This document shows positions 33,159 to 46,063 of a stretch of 64,000 nt of DNA, in pieces. Source of the stretch: Ottelia alismoides. Taxonomy: Eukaryota; Streptophyta; Magnoliopsida; Alismatales; Hydrocharitaceae. The DNA is taken from contig JAZKJV010005765.1 in assembly GCA_037367405.1 (NCBI GenBank), positions 1 through 64,000 on the forward strand, written 5' to 3'. Both the position numbers and the translations under genes were made by a program. Under the pieces are notes generated by a model. That model saw only the letters and a list, made by a program, of their open reading frames with translations. It ran no database searches and was not told the origin of the DNA. Positions within the stretch are counted from its first letter, which is position 1. Each line of letters opens with the position of its first letter.

Positions 33159-35791
33159 TAGATACCTAATGCTGATCTGCCTTTGTCGGTTTCTGATTTA
33201 CATATTTTGGGAAAATCCCACCGTTGCCGCTGGTATTGAACTCTTCGAGTTTTTTTATTAAACCAAACATTATCCTGCCCTTGGGCTTCTAATTTTAGAT
33301 CGTGATCGTCATATTTTATCGAAAACAACTTTGCTAATCCAGTTACATGTTTACACCAAAGGGTTCATGAAATTTTCACAATACTGAAACTTCAATTAAA
33401 AAGTCAGCTGGCATTGCGGCTGTTGGTTTTTAATCGGGATTATGATTTTTGCTCACGGCTAAGTTACTCTACAAGTGGAATTTGCAAGAGATCAGCTTTT
33501 ATGATGATGTGACCCAAGCCAACTATTTATATCCCCGGTGCAGGATTGGCGTAGGGTTGCCACACTTGAAGATGCCAACATATATAATTAGGTTTTTGAT
33601 TGCGAACATGGCTCTGTCTGCAACGAGATTACATGCTATGGTGCCATTTCCAATTCGGGGAAGATGAATGCATCGGCGACGATGGGGTGGAATTGTGCTC
33701 TATATTTAGCTTAAATCCACAGTAAGGGCAAGGGTTGCCTGCTTGCTCTAGCGTGTCCCTGGAAATGGCAATGAACAGCTGGTTTTTGCCATGGACGACC
33801 CATCACCACATTCATTGGTTGCGATTGCTCCATGAAAGTTTTTTTCTCTACTGCCTGTGAGGCCTGCTCACATGTGGAAAGGATGGGAAAGATGCATTCA
33901 ATTCACTTTGTTTGGTGCAATAACTACTCCTTGATCTTCGTTCTCGTGTCTCCATCCCTTTTCTCCCATCACGCTTAAAGGGGCTCATGATTCCTTTCCA
34001 TTTGATCATGGGGATCTCTCTCCTCTGAAAATTATGTGAAGGAATCGAGTATTAATGTCAAGGGGAGGAAGAGGACGTATAGAGGCGCATATGAGACTGA
34101 GCAATTCACATGTGGTGCATTTAATACCCCCAACATCATATTTCCAAGACGCTTCCACAACTTTCCCACCCGATTGTTAGTCTGCCATCTGAATACCTAA
34201 AAGGCTAAAACAGCTCATGACAGCAGCTTCAGATTGGTCTCATTAAAAAAATAATAGATTTTGCGAACACTAATTATAGGAATTATGCATAATAATATTT
34301 TTAGAATTTGATATCAGTGGCATTAATAAAGATAATAGTCTACAGAATGGGAGGCCAATTATTGATCAACAGGCTTGGTTGTACATGCAGTATAAGTGCT
34401 TCATCTTGGATATTTCTTCCCGGACTGTTTACACTGTCGAGCAAATAACCTTTGTGTCCAATCATGCTTCGTAAAAACGAATTTAAAAATGCTGATAAAT
34501 AGTAAATGATGACAACTGACTTTTATTGTTATTGTATACAGAAATATCGTAATGCAGAAAAATAGGGTTCCTTCAACAAATCTATTAAAAATGTGATTTT
34601 GAGCAAAAAAATAAAGGACAAGATGATCATTGAGGTAATTTTACAACGGAATTTGATTTGTACACCTCATCTTATTGGCGTTAAAATGTGCGCATATGTT
34701 ATATACCACACCAGCTATGTATTTGTATTTTACTGTTTCCAACTTGTTCTTGTCAGTTCTATGTCGAAATTGAATTCTTCTCCAGTCTAATCGTCGTTGG
34801 CAAATAAGAAGATTATCTCTTGGTTTGCATCAATGATTTCTGTCATTTCCCATGTCTGATAAATTATTAATAATTAGCGACTATGTGACCATAATGCATT
34901 CACATGCAACAATAATTACGAATCCACTACCTCACTGCCATTAGATGTACACCATGCCCAGAATGCCTGAATCTGTGGATGCAGATGAATGGAGAAGTAC
35001 GAGCACTGTAATATGTCGGGCCTGTATAAGACCTTAATCTTAACCTTAGCTAGCAACTTGTTTGGCTTTGATGCGTCCAAATCCTAATTAACCATTCAAA
35101 AATTAACCACAATGGCAAATTAAGTAGTAATTTTTAGCAATTATATCTTTGCTTAATCATAACAAGAGCGCTGCTAAAAAAGATTTGAATATGTTTAATG
35201 TTTATGTTCAGATTATCAGTAGGGTTTGTTTGAGTGCCACATGATTCTGTTAAGATCTACGTATACTATCATGACAATCTCTAGTTACATGCTAAGCCAT
35301 TATAAATTATAATTGTTATCTTTCATGTCTCCTAATTTCACACTGCAATCGAACAAACCCTAAAATTGATTTTGGTATTTTCATTTAGATAGAACTGAAA
35401 AATGAGATAGAACTCGAATGAATCTTCTTCGTATGAACTTACACAAGAACAGAGCTTAAAACAATAACTTATTTGATCATTATATACAAAAATCCCTCTT
35501 GCAGCACTCCACTCGACCTACGAGTAGAAATTTCAAGTACCAGTCCTCACTCCTGCAAAATAGATGAGGACAAGATAAAACCCTAAAGATCCTCATCATG
35601 TTGAAACTCTTAACGGTTCATACATCAGACACATAAAATATATCTATCTAATTTACATTTCGTCCAGCTTTAATCACTCCACGTGATGGTCTGATCCAAA
35701 GAAAAAGGAAGCAAAGGAAAGAAATCTAACCGCCCCAACCTCAAAAAGGGAAAAAGAAATAGGAAAACACAAGAGAGAAGCATCTAATTAA
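33159..35791. other. Host intergenic DNA downstream of the MYB gene
   Basis: AT-rich, single-copy-looking sequence that includes the presumed MYB 3' untranslated region at its right end. Short open frames (33449-33667 and 34593-34790) have no recognisable domain. I see no RNA gene or repeat. Confidence 0.6.
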
Positions 35792-36939
35792 TTAGAACAA
35801 GCCATCACTGTCCTCCAAGGATACGCTCATGTGATCATCAAACAGCCACTTCTCCAGCATAGACAGAGGCGTTTCCTGGAGCCCTTGCAGCTCGGATTTA
35901 CTCTCATCTTGCAGGAGGCTGTCGTCTGAGGCTTCCGGCGTAGAATAACGCAGGATCGAGTTGTCGGGGCCAACGCTTGAAGAGGATTCCGCAGCTGCAT
36001 GCGTCCCTGACTGCTCAGTTGAGGCAGATTTCGCCCTTTGCTGTCCAGCAGGTGAGCTTCTTACCCAGTCCTTGAGGAGACGGGCAATGTTATCGGCGCT
36101 GGAAGCGTAGGAAGAAGCCGAAGGCACGGATGCCGGAATGTTGAACGAGGAGGAGAGCTTGCTGCTTGATGTATTTTGAGGTAGAGGTGCCATCGTGGTT
36201 GTGGTACTGGTGGATAAGGCCTCGCGTAGGGCTTGCTTGGCCATGTGGATATCCGTCTGGAGCCTCCTCTCCCACTGGCCCTTTGAGAAGCTTCTGGTGA
36301 TGGAGGATCCCTCACAATTACCCCCATCCTCACCAATTTTTTTGAGCTTCTTCTTCAGATGGGTGTTCCAGTAGTTCTTAATATCGTTGTCAGTTCTCTC
36401 TGGCAAGTAAGATGCTATTGCTGCCCATCTGCATTCAATACACACCACAATTAATATCCCCCACCACTGTTCACTATGAGATCACTTGCTTGTACTAATG
36501 GAAGACCCTTAAAGGATAAATGCCTCGAAACAAAGGATTCAATTGAGTACTGAAGGATTAGGTTATTAATTGAAAGGGGCATGCACATACCTATTGCCAA
36601 GGAGAGCTTGGAGGTGGATGATGAGCTTCTCCTCCTGATCTGTAAAGTTACCTCTCTTGATGCCAGGCCTTAGGTAGTTCGTCCATCTAAGCCTGCAGCT
36701 CTTGCTGCACCTCAGCAGACCTGTATGGGAAACCCTAATTCAGCAAAACTACACGAACGAAAGATATATGATCAAGGATCTTCAGAAGGTTAGCGTAAAT
36801 ACGTACCAGTATTGGTGGGAACAGATCTCCAGTTGCCAGGGCCGTGCTCTTGAATGTAAGAAACAAGAATGATGTCCTCTTCTGGAGTCCATGGCCCTTT
36901 CTTCACTCCTACCTTGTCACAGCAAGGCGGTCTACCCAT
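35792..36939 (-). CDS. R2R3-MYB transcription factor, subgroup 1 (MYB60/MYB306-like)
   Basis: Three exons at 36939-36807, 36720-36591 and 36428-35792 (133, 130 and 637 bp) give 299 residues. Introns of 86 and 162 bp have GT/AG ends in the phases usual for R2R3-MYB genes. The start [17 protein letters not shown] is the family's standard N-terminus. Residues about 14-64 form R2 and 67-116 form R3, with [18 protein letters not shown] in R3. Downstream, [31 protein letters not shown] and the near-terminal [11 protein letters not shown] match subgroup 1 factors such as AtMYB60, AtMYB30, AtMYB94 and AtMYB96. The first two motifs point to the MYB60/MYB306 branch. Known members act in the nucleus on stomatal function, cuticular wax and drought response; the exact role here is inference. 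The frame is intact. The ATG at 36448 is intron sequence and not the start. Confidence 0.96.
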
Positions 36940-37060
36940 GTCTCAACTTCTACACTTAGCTTGAAGAGAGAGAGAGAGAGAGGGGGGAGTGAGAGAGAGA
37001 GAGAAGGAAGGGAGTTCCTCTACTTCTCTTTGCCTTTGTTGCTAAGATGGGTCAGACAAG
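36940..37060 (-). other. MYB 5' untranslated region with a CT/GA microsatellite
   Basis: Between the predicted start site near 37060 and the ATG, the transcript strand carries two (CT)n runs (about 36964-36982 and 36990-37004) split by a C-rich block. CT-rich leaders are common in plant genes, and length variation here is likely between individuals. Confidence 0.65.
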
Positions 37061-37085
37061 TGTCAAAGGCGAAGGTTTACACTCG

Positions 37086-37093
37086 TATTTATA
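37086..37093 (-). promoter_or_regulatory. TATA box of the MYB gene
   Basis: TATAAATA on the minus strand, about 150 bases upstream of the ATG, places transcription start near 37055-37060. No other good TATA box lies closer. Confidence 0.75.
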
Positions 37094-39479
37094 CAGTGGG
37101 GGATTGTGAGTGAGGTGGGAGGGGAGAGGACGCGCTGACCCATGAGGTATACCTCAGCGATGGAAAAGAGAGATGGAGAGGTGATGGCGGTAAGAGTACA
37201 AAATAAGGAAGAGTCAAAATATTGCCAGCGAGCAATTACGAGGCATTTACTGATGTGTACCGAAAGTCAGCCCTAGTGAGAGGGAAGAGAGAGAGAGGCG
37301 AAGATGACGACGCCTCAGGACTGCGGACACCTCACGCCTCACCTGCCTGCAATTAATATGTTCCTGCGGGTAAGAGCCCTAATCAATCTAACCTCATCCC
37401 TCTCGTATCTACCACAAGTAAACAGCACGGAAAGCTAACTGCTTCGGTTTCTAACATTGGTCTTATCCGGATATCAAAAGCGAACGCCAACATAAAGCAT
37501 CCGCATATGATTAGGAGGTTTTTCTGTGCCATTTGTTTGGTATCTGAAGGATGAACTCCTCTGTGAATATCCGCATTTGATGTACGGTGAAAATGATCAC
37601 TCACCATGAAAAATTAACAATATAAAGGAGCTGATTAAACTGTCATACTCGGAAGGAAAAAAGTTTACAACAACAAAATTGGCTTAGCTCCCCCACTCAA
37701 TGAGAACTTTTTGTTACAAAGTTATCTTTTATTATTATTATTATTACTATTATTATTATTATTATTATTATTCACATCGATGTCGTATTCATTGATAATA
37801 GTTTATAAACACCAACTATGTTGACTTTCATTAACATTTACAATAATTATTTTAATTTAATGATAATTGGGATTTATTATTAGCAAAGGTCTAGATCGAG
37901 GAAACAACTAACATATGCAATGAAGTACGTGATTTTCAAACTAGAAGAAATGACAATCTTTTGTATAGACTAATATTCAACATATACTCATAGTGTAATT
38001 GATATGCATATGATTGGGGTTTTAGAGTTATCAAATCCGCCAAGGTAAGCTGAGCTAAGTTGAGTGCTAAAATGAGAGGGTAGGGTCTCTTTTTATGGGG
38101 TTTCGCATGTGTAATTGCCAAGTGCCAAAAACAAAAGGTTTCAAATTCAAAATTCAAACATTAATCAATCAGATGGAACGAAGTGATCCATCAGTCAAGC
38201 ATTGATTGATCACTAAAGAGCATTGTTTGATCAATTCAGTTGGGTACAAATTTCAATTATTCAAAGTTTTTTTGATCACAAAAATTTCTTACCAATCATT
38301 AATTAAGAGTAATGTTCGGATAAAGGAAATGTTCAAATAACATGATCGATCAATAGAAAAATCTTATCAATCAAAAAATAATTACATATCAGAATTTGAA
38401 ATATGGTCCGTCAAAATGAGGAATTATCTGGAGCAAACAATGATCGATCAGATCATAGGCTTGATCAGTTAGGCTTTGGCCGATCATTAGGATATGTGTG
38501 ATCGATCAACATGAGCCTTGAAGGTTAACTTGTTCTTTGACTTGATTTTTGAGGGTGATTTAAAAGAAACACAAGTGACTCTAATGTGATAGTACAAAGA
38601 TACAAATCTTTGGCATATTATTGAGTACATTTGTGTTTAGACAATAATTACGAATCCTCAAGCTTTGACAACATATATTAACTAAAACTTCCAAGGAGCT
38701 TCATTAATATCACGAGCTTAATGAAGATTTCTACAAAATAATAAAAAAGCAGATATTATGTGTTTGTTAGATTTAAAACAAACTTCAAGAGGAGGAATCG
38801 AATTCTAATAATCTCCCTGATTTTAAAGATGGCAAACTTTTAAACTTGAACTTCTATAGATTAAACTAATTTGTGTAAACTCTCCTCTTAAGTGAAAGAA
38901 CTCATAAAATATCTAGAAATATAAGGGATTTTATCACTTGTATCCTTCTTAACTTCTACAATATAAATAACACTCCTTCCCTTTTTGAAATATCAATTGT
39001 ATCTTTATATTCTTATAAAATTCACAGTTCTGCCCTTTTGTAATATCACTTATGCCTCAACTTGCCTTAAGGAAATGTTAGAATTGTGGATTTTGTAACA
39101 GTGTAGGGCACAAGTGATATTCCAAAAAGGAGGACATTATTAATATTGCAAAAGTTAAGAAAGGCACAAGTGATAAAACACAAAATGCAACATATAAAGA
39201 TTCAAACTTTTTTTCTCGTTTTCCCTTTTGTCATGATTAAAAATAATATATGAAATTGGAAATTTCAGAAAGTATTCGTTACCTAGGTAAAAAGGCATAC
39301 AAAAAATAGAAAATAGAAAAACATTCTAGTATGCATTACTCTCATACATCAAGAAAATAAAAAAAACTAGGTATCAGGATCATAGTTTGAGTCTGATGCC
39401 CTAGAAGGAGTGTGATGAGGGCACTTAGATGTTGCGCGTGTATGCTAAACATCTGAATCATACTCATAGATCGAATCAT
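37094..39479. other. Host intergenic DNA upstream of the MYB gene
   Basis: This holds the MYB promoter region and about 2.3 kb of AT-rich sequence. A TTA/ATT microsatellite lies at about 37727-37772. From 38160 to 38520 the words TGATCGATCA and TGATCA recur. Near 39360-39480 similarity to gypsy interior DNA begins. The open frames at 37383-37607 and 37936-38157 have no recognisable product. Confidence 0.6.
37727..37772. repeat. TTA/ATT trinucleotide microsatellite
   Basis: About 46 bases of TTA repeats with one ACT interruption, in the intergenic region upstream of the MYB gene. Confidence 0.9.
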
Positions 39480-39962
39480 CATCAACTTCTTATTCTTCTT
39501 CTTCCCATATACATTACGTTTGCTAGTACCTTAGTAAACACTTATTCTATAAATAAGTGCAAGCAAAAATAAAAAGAAAAGGGAAAATAAAAGAAATTAG
39601 AACATGCTTGTTTCTTTAAACCGAATCTCACTTCACCCAAAATCTAGAGCTTGGATTCAGTCCTTTGGACTATTAGTGTGTCGGGAGTTTATTAGAATTA
39701 GGCTTTAAGCCCTGACATCCCTCAAGTTCCACAAATCCTTATCCAGGTTCACATCAACAGCCATCTTAGATCCACCTATCCATCACACAAACTTTTCAGC
39801 TTTGAAAGCAAGCTATACTGTGTGTGAAAAATTTTAACTCTTCCCGCTTAAAGAAGCGAAGAAATCGCCCATCTCAGTTACACACTCCTATTGGGCCCTC
39901 ATCCAGCAACTCAATCCTTGAGGAGGGGGGCATTTCCTTCTAAGGTCAGGTCATGTTGTCTC
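39480..39962 (-). mobile_element. 3' interior remnant of a gypsy-type element
   Basis: TTTGCTAGTACCTTAGTAAACACTT near 39519 (shown by its ends) matches the hairpin next to the polypurine tract at 54605-54630. The block ending GGCATTTCCTTCTAAGGTCAG (about 39928-39950) matches 55003-55024. It is on the minus strand. The left boundary is vague and no adjoining LTR is recognisable to the left. Confidence 0.6.
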
Positions 39963-40828
39963 TGATGACCCAAATATCTCGCTACTTGGGTTAAGTTATA
40001 ATCAAGGTCGTTGCGACCCAAATAACGAAGCTAAGTCAATCAAGAAAAATAGACCACCAAACTAGAAAATCAAACAATCAATGTGGCAAACAATCTTGCT
40101 ATTTATTTTTACCTGGTATAGCTACCAAGGTCGAACACAAGGAGCAAGTGATGCTAACGCTACGAAGTAGTCAAAAATCCAGAAACAGTAAAGACATGGT
40201 GGTTTTAAATTTTTCAATTTTTTATGATTTTTACTTATAAGAAAAACACTAAAGAGGAAGCATAAATCAACACTCAACCAATTATTTAATAGCCCAAAAA
40301 TACTCAAAAATTTAGAATAAAAATAATTTTGTGTTTCTAAAATATTCAGATGTTTTTTAATTTTCTTAGATTTTTCTAATGTTTAATTAATTTTTAAAAA
40401 TTAAACAAGGCTAAAAATCACAAACAATGTACAACTGGAATCTAAAGGCAGATTACACATAAATAAAATGCCTATAAAATTCTACCAGCAATTTATGTGA
40501 AACTACAAGATAAAATCTAACTAAAAAAGAAGAAAACATATTTTTTTGAATTTTTAATGATTTTTCTAAGGTTTTTAGTCTTTTTCAATTTTTTTGGATT
40601 TTATAAATGAGAATGAAGCAAAAATTGGAAAGAAGTAAGAACACAACATAACACACAAACATAAATTTTTTTAGAATTTTTCTAGACTTTTTAATATTTT
40701 TAGTTGATTTTAAAAAACAGACAGTGACAAATTTTTGGGTTTTTGATTTTTTAAAAATACTAAACGAAGGAAAAACACAGTAAAAAATTCACCAAAATTC
40801 CTACACCATGACAATTAGCTTTCCATGT
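39963..40828 (-). mobile_element. 3' part of a gypsy-type LTR (first subtype)
   Basis: On the minus strand it ends TTTGGGTCATCA at 39963. It has the U5 blocks GGTCGTTGCGACC (a perfect palindrome, about 40004-40016 on the plus strand), CTATACCAGG and CTACTTCGTAG (40110-40175). No primer site follows, so it is a solo or 3' LTR. It is cut at 40828 by the next LTR. Confidence 0.7.
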
Positions 40829-42700
40829 TGTTTACTTGTGGTATATAATGCGGATCATGCGAGGGTCTAAATATGTCTCACACAAGGCAGAGACAGAGTC
40901 GATGTAGCGACCGCTCACGAAACCTGGGTCAATCAACAATTAACCCACAATAAATAAATCAAGCAATGAAAGTAAATGTGCGGAGTTAAAATTTATTACA
41001 ACTCTACAACAATGGTGTGTATAGGTGAAAGCATGTGTAGAGTGTCGAACACATGGAATAAGCAAGATAGATCAGGCAATCAAGCTCCAAAAATGAAAGT
41101 GATCAAATGTTTACAAGTATGTTATTTTTGTGAGTTTTTAATTTTATAATTTTTTATTTAATTTTTGTTTTTATATTTTCGTATTTTGATTTTTAATTTA
41201 CTTATTTCATATTTTCTTTTTATATTTTGTATTTTTATATTTTCTTTTTCTTTTAATAAGGAAATAGAGCTATATAAGATATATATGCACAAGAGAGATA
41301 AGAGAGGGATATATATAGGTAAAAATACTCAAAATCCAAGAAATAAAATATTTTTATACTTTTTATAATTTTCCAATGTTTTTTTATTTTTATAAAATTT
41401 TCCTATTTTTTGGGTATTTTTAAAGTCAAAAAATACTAAAAACTGTGAACAAAATTGAAGGCTGAAACTAAAATGATGATGAAAACTATCAAATAGAGTC
41501 CAAAATTCCTCAAATTAATTTTAAAGTAAAGATGATAGAATAAATAAAATTCAGAGATAAAAATTATATTTTTAGGGTTTTTGTGGATTTTTTAAGATTT
41601 TTATGAAGGTTTTTAGGGTTCTCTAATTTTTAGGAGCTTTCTTTTAAAATTTTATATGATTTTTGGTCTGAAGCTAAAATACACAAAAATCAAACGAAAA
41701 TTTTTTTTGTAATTTTTCAAAAACTTTTTATAATTTTTATGAATTTGATGATGCAAATAATTAAGAAAATGCATGTTTTTGAATTTTTATAAAATAATAA
41801 AATGTAACAAAAATGCAAATTGAAAATATGGCATGACAGAGAAATGCAAAAAGCATACAACAGTATTTTTGGGAATTTTTTAGATTTTATAGATGCATTA
41901 AATAATTAGAGACAATAAAGAGAAACTACACTAGTAGCAAGGGCGTATATGTAAATATCCAAAACAACTAGGCCTAAAGTGTAATTTTTACACAAAATAT
42001 GTAAGGCAATACAAAATTTTCTGGAGTAAATACAAATAACCCAAATCCAAGGGGTTTGCGTGCAAAATCGCCAAGTCCACGTGCGTGGGGCACGTGATTT
42101 GGCGAGGACCTATCCACAATTAACAAGAAACCTGGGGGCTAATATGTAAATATTCCAAAAATATTGCAACGTTACCAAATAGTTACTGGACAGAAATGAA
42201 ATAAACAAACCTGTATGGGGTCCCTTGCAAAATACCTTGTCCCCTCACGCGCACTGGCACGTGAGGTAATGTGGAAAGGGACCTAGATGCAAATATTAAA
42301 AGTACGGGGTGGGGGGGTCTATGCAAATATTATACAAAATATTTAACTACAAATGAAAGTTTTCGACTAATAAATAAATACACAAAATGGCGAGGGTGAA
42401 GGTGCGAAATACCCAACGCCTGCAGATCCGACGACTGATGTGTCTCCACTTGCCACGTATTGTCAATTCAACGGTGGGTACCGGTTCGCGTGGGAACGGC
42501 TGAGATTAGATCTTCCCAGGAAGATCCGACGGTAGAGGCGCTATGCGATCCAACGATGGCTGTGTGATCTGGGCTTCGGCCTTGATTCAACGGCGAGAAG
42601 CCTAGGACGAAGAACATGGAAGAATCGCCGGCTGGGCAATTTTCCCCATCCTCGATCTCGACCTCCAGCCTCTGTTCGTGCTCCAAAAGTGGGCGGTAAG
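40829..42700 (-). mobile_element. LTR part of the second gypsy subtype
   Basis: The segment 40860-41070 resembles the LTR end at 4190-4390, and the end GTAAACA at 40829 matches GCAAACA at 4175. Its GC-rich core (42420-42690) has the repeated GATCCGACGGT-like words. It is interrupted at 42700 by a plus-strand element, so its 5' half should lie to the right of the window. Confidence 0.65.
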
Positions 42701-45700
42701 TGATGAATCCCCATTCATCACTCTTTATTCTTTTCTTTTAGCTAAATATTTTGGCAAAACACCATGTACATAATTGTAAATATAATACGTTACCAATAAG
42801 CATGCATTTGTAAATATCAATAATTAGCATGTATTTGTGCAAAAATAAAAGAATAAGGAATAAAATAAAAATAGGGAAATATTTAGAATAAATATTGAGT
42901 GACCTAATCCCAAGAGAGGGCACAACATGTGACTGATTGCCAAATAAAATAAGTAGAAAGAGATAGGATCACTTTACCTTGTACACTTCCCCTTCTATGT
43001 ATGTATATATAGATATTTTATTTTCACAAAAATCAAAATAAAAGTATGTTTATATTACCTTGTATATATTCCTAAAAATAAAATAAAAATTAGAAAAAGA
43101 AAAATAAAATAAAATAATTTCTCCCTACAACCTTGTACATAATACATGTATATATGTATTATATCTGTATTTATTTAACACATGTAAATAACTCATAAAA
43201 ATAAAATAAAAATTACTCTATACTCCAAAATTTATGTTGTAAATAAATAAAATATAAAATGGGGTATTTGTAAAAAATAAACAAAATAAAAACTAAAATA
43301 ATAAATAAATAAATATTTTATACATGTACATAATGTAATATAACGTATATACCTTAATTTATTTTCATAAAAATAAATAAAAATCACTAGGAAATACTTT
43401 GAAAAATAGTAAACATTTCTCATATTGAACATTTTTTAAAATAAAATCGTTTTCTATTTTTAGATTATTTTACAAATAATTTTGTCTGGGTTGATTTCTG
43501 ATTGGTCTAGAGGGGAACGTTGACCTCGGTTAACTGCCCCCTTTGGACCTAATTCCTTCGCGGATCTGGTTTTGCCCGATCTTTGCCAATTTTTCCTGAA
43601 CCGATCCGTCCTCCTTATCCCTCGATTAGACGGTCTGAATACCAAGGAATGATCCACGATTCTCGCCCGATGTCACCTTTAGAGATTCGTTCCTCGGATT
43701 GCGCGCCCTTGCTCCCATCTTTTCGGACCCTGCTGGGTATATAACTTCCTGGAGCCGCAACTTCTTCCGCATCTTTGTCCATTGCCCTCGTTTCCTGAGA
43801 GCTCCATCTTCTTCCTTGAGTGACAACAAGTGAGGGAGAGTGTCGTAGTGAGGTCTCGAGGTGTCTAGCCCTAGGTCCGGCATACTTCATCGCCGTGCTC
43901 CGCCGCGAGGTGAGCTCCAGCCTCTGGACGCGTCAATCCATCGAGGCGAAGACCCCTGAAGGTCCGCGACCTACAACCCAGATGACAACATCCATTAGGT
44001 AACCCTAATTCTTCCTCGTTTGTGTTTAATTCAAAGATTTGGAGGTTGGTCAGATTGAGTCATCATCTTGATTACACTGTGATCGAATCATCACTTAGCC
44101 CTTCCGACAATCCTAGAATGTTCATCAGACTCCTCCCCACCTTCTACACCAATTCGCCTCCCCTCCCCCCCACCCCCCATTCGCCCATGAACGGGGATTG
44201 AGCTCTCCTCTACCGTCGCTTCACCGGAGAGTCACGCTCTACCTCGTCCTTCACCTATTTCGCGTACTAATGGGTCGAGGCACTTTGCCCTCGACCCAGT
44301 GACTCGTCTGTGTAGATCAGAGCGCCAAAGGGTCCTCATATGGAGGTCCAAACATCAGGGTACAACAGCTCCAGGACCTCAGCGTCGCTAGGCCGTCCCC
44401 GATGTTCTTAGTTTCATCGGAGCATAGCTGTAGCTGCGGACAACACCAGCGTCATTTCCCCCATCTGAGCAGCTCCGGAGGACATCTCAGCAACGCATAG
44501 TAGCCGGTCGAAGCTCGCCGGAGGCAAGTTCTTGGCCGTTCTTCCAAGAGGCGTCTCCGCCGTCAGATCGAGGCATCCTCCAGTTCCGATCGTGACCCTT
44601 AATCCACGGGGAGCCCTCGACCGTCCGATCCATCTGAGGATCAAATATCAGCCGTCCATCACCGAACCTGCATCGTCCACGCCTAGCCATCCGATCATAA
44701 GTGGACCCGTTCTGCCGTTGGATCTGTAATAAGAAGGGTAATTTGTACTTGGCCCTCCTACCTGTTTACATTTCCGCTTTAGTCTTGTAAATATTTTTTG
44801 TAGTTCTTTTTAGCTTGGACATTTTGCACTTAGGATCTTATGTTTTTAGTATTTTCATGTTAGTCCATCTGTTTGAGCAGCACCTGGTCTGTCATGTGCT
44901 ATCTGGGTTATTTGCATATTTCTACCTGAGCTTTCTGGTTGTTACTGATTGAATTTTTATTAATAGGAATTGCACTTATACCCCTACTTGACTGTTTCAC
45001 ATGCCGCCCCACGTGCGCATATGGGCTTTTTGCATATTCAGCCCTATACTCTTTCCACGTGTTATTGTTTGGCTGAATACTTTTCCATAATTGCATATTG
45101 GTCCCTGTATGATGTGCCTTTACTTGTTGATTGAATAAATAGAAAATCTCATCCTAAATTCATGAAATTTGGAAACATGACTCCTGCCATGGTGTAAGAA
45201 TTTTTGTGAATTTTTTAGCTCATTTTGTTTGCATTTAGTATTTTCAAAAATTCAAAAACCTTAAGAATTGCTTCTGTCCAGTTTTAAAAATCAACTAAAA
45301 ATATTAAAATCTCTTTCTAATTCTAAAAAAATTGTTGTGTGTTTATTTTGAGTTTCTTTTGCTTGTGTCCAATTTTTGTTGAATTTGTTTTTATAAAAAC
45401 CTTACAAATTGAAAAACCCCAAAAATCTTAGAAAAATCATTAAAAATTCAGAAAAAATCAAAAATATGTTTTCTTTTCCTGTAATTAGTTTTTAGTCTAT
45501 AGTTTTACATAAAACTGCTATTGGGATTGTACATGCATTTCAAGTATTTTTAACTTGCCTTTAGATTTCAGTTGTACACTGTTTAACATTTTTGACCTTG
45601 TTCCATTTTTATAAGATCAACTAAAAATAAGAAAAATCCAATAAAATTAACAAAAGCATCTGAATATTTCCAAAACCCAAAAATATTTTTATTTGAATTT

Positions 45701-46063
45701 TCTGAGTATTTTTGATGTGCTGAATAAATGTTTGATTGTGATTTTTGTGAGTGTTTTTATGTTTTTTCCTAATATTTAAAACTCCTAAAAAAATTAAAGA
45801 AAACCTAAAATCCACCAAAAATATTTATTTTCGGATTTCTAACTACTTCGTAGCTTAGGCATGCCGTGCTCCTTGTGTTCAACCATGGTAGCTATACCAG
45901 GTAAAATAAAATAGCGAGACCGCTATTTTTGTGCTTGATTGTTTGATTTTTTTCTCCTTGGTGGTCTTTCTTGATTTTCTTGATCGGTTCCAATCCGAGT
46001 GGTTGAGGTTTTAACGACCAGTGACATATTTTACCCTTAGTCACTCAGGTTTTCGGATCATCA
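42701..46063 (+). mobile_element. 5' LTR of plus-strand gypsy-type element (outer)
   Basis: 3.36 kb, TGATGAATCCCC...GGATCATCA, followed by GAA and a tRNA-Asp primer site. It contains the W-box palindrome (43504-43549), TATATAA (43738-43744), a donor-like TTAG/GTAA (43995-44002), repeated CCGTCNGATC words (44560-44730) and the U5 blocks (45841-45905). Left target duplication would be GTAAG (42696-42700). Confidence 0.9.
43504..44000 (+). promoter_or_regulatory. LTR promoter-like module (W-box palindrome, TATA, donor-like site)
   Basis: Facing TTGACC and GGTTAA motifs lie inside GGTC/GACC arms at 43504-43549. TATATAA is at 43738-43744, 189 bp on, and TTAG/GTAACC is at about 43998, 449 bp on. 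Confidence 0.65.

Noticed and set aside
36428..36448. ATG at 36448 as start of the MYB protein
   Set aside because: It lies in the second intron; the acceptor AG at 36429-36430 and the upstream exons give the complete R2R3 domain.
37383..37607. 74-codon frame upstream of the MYB gene
   Set aside because: No domain, low-coding-potential composition, and in promoter DNA.
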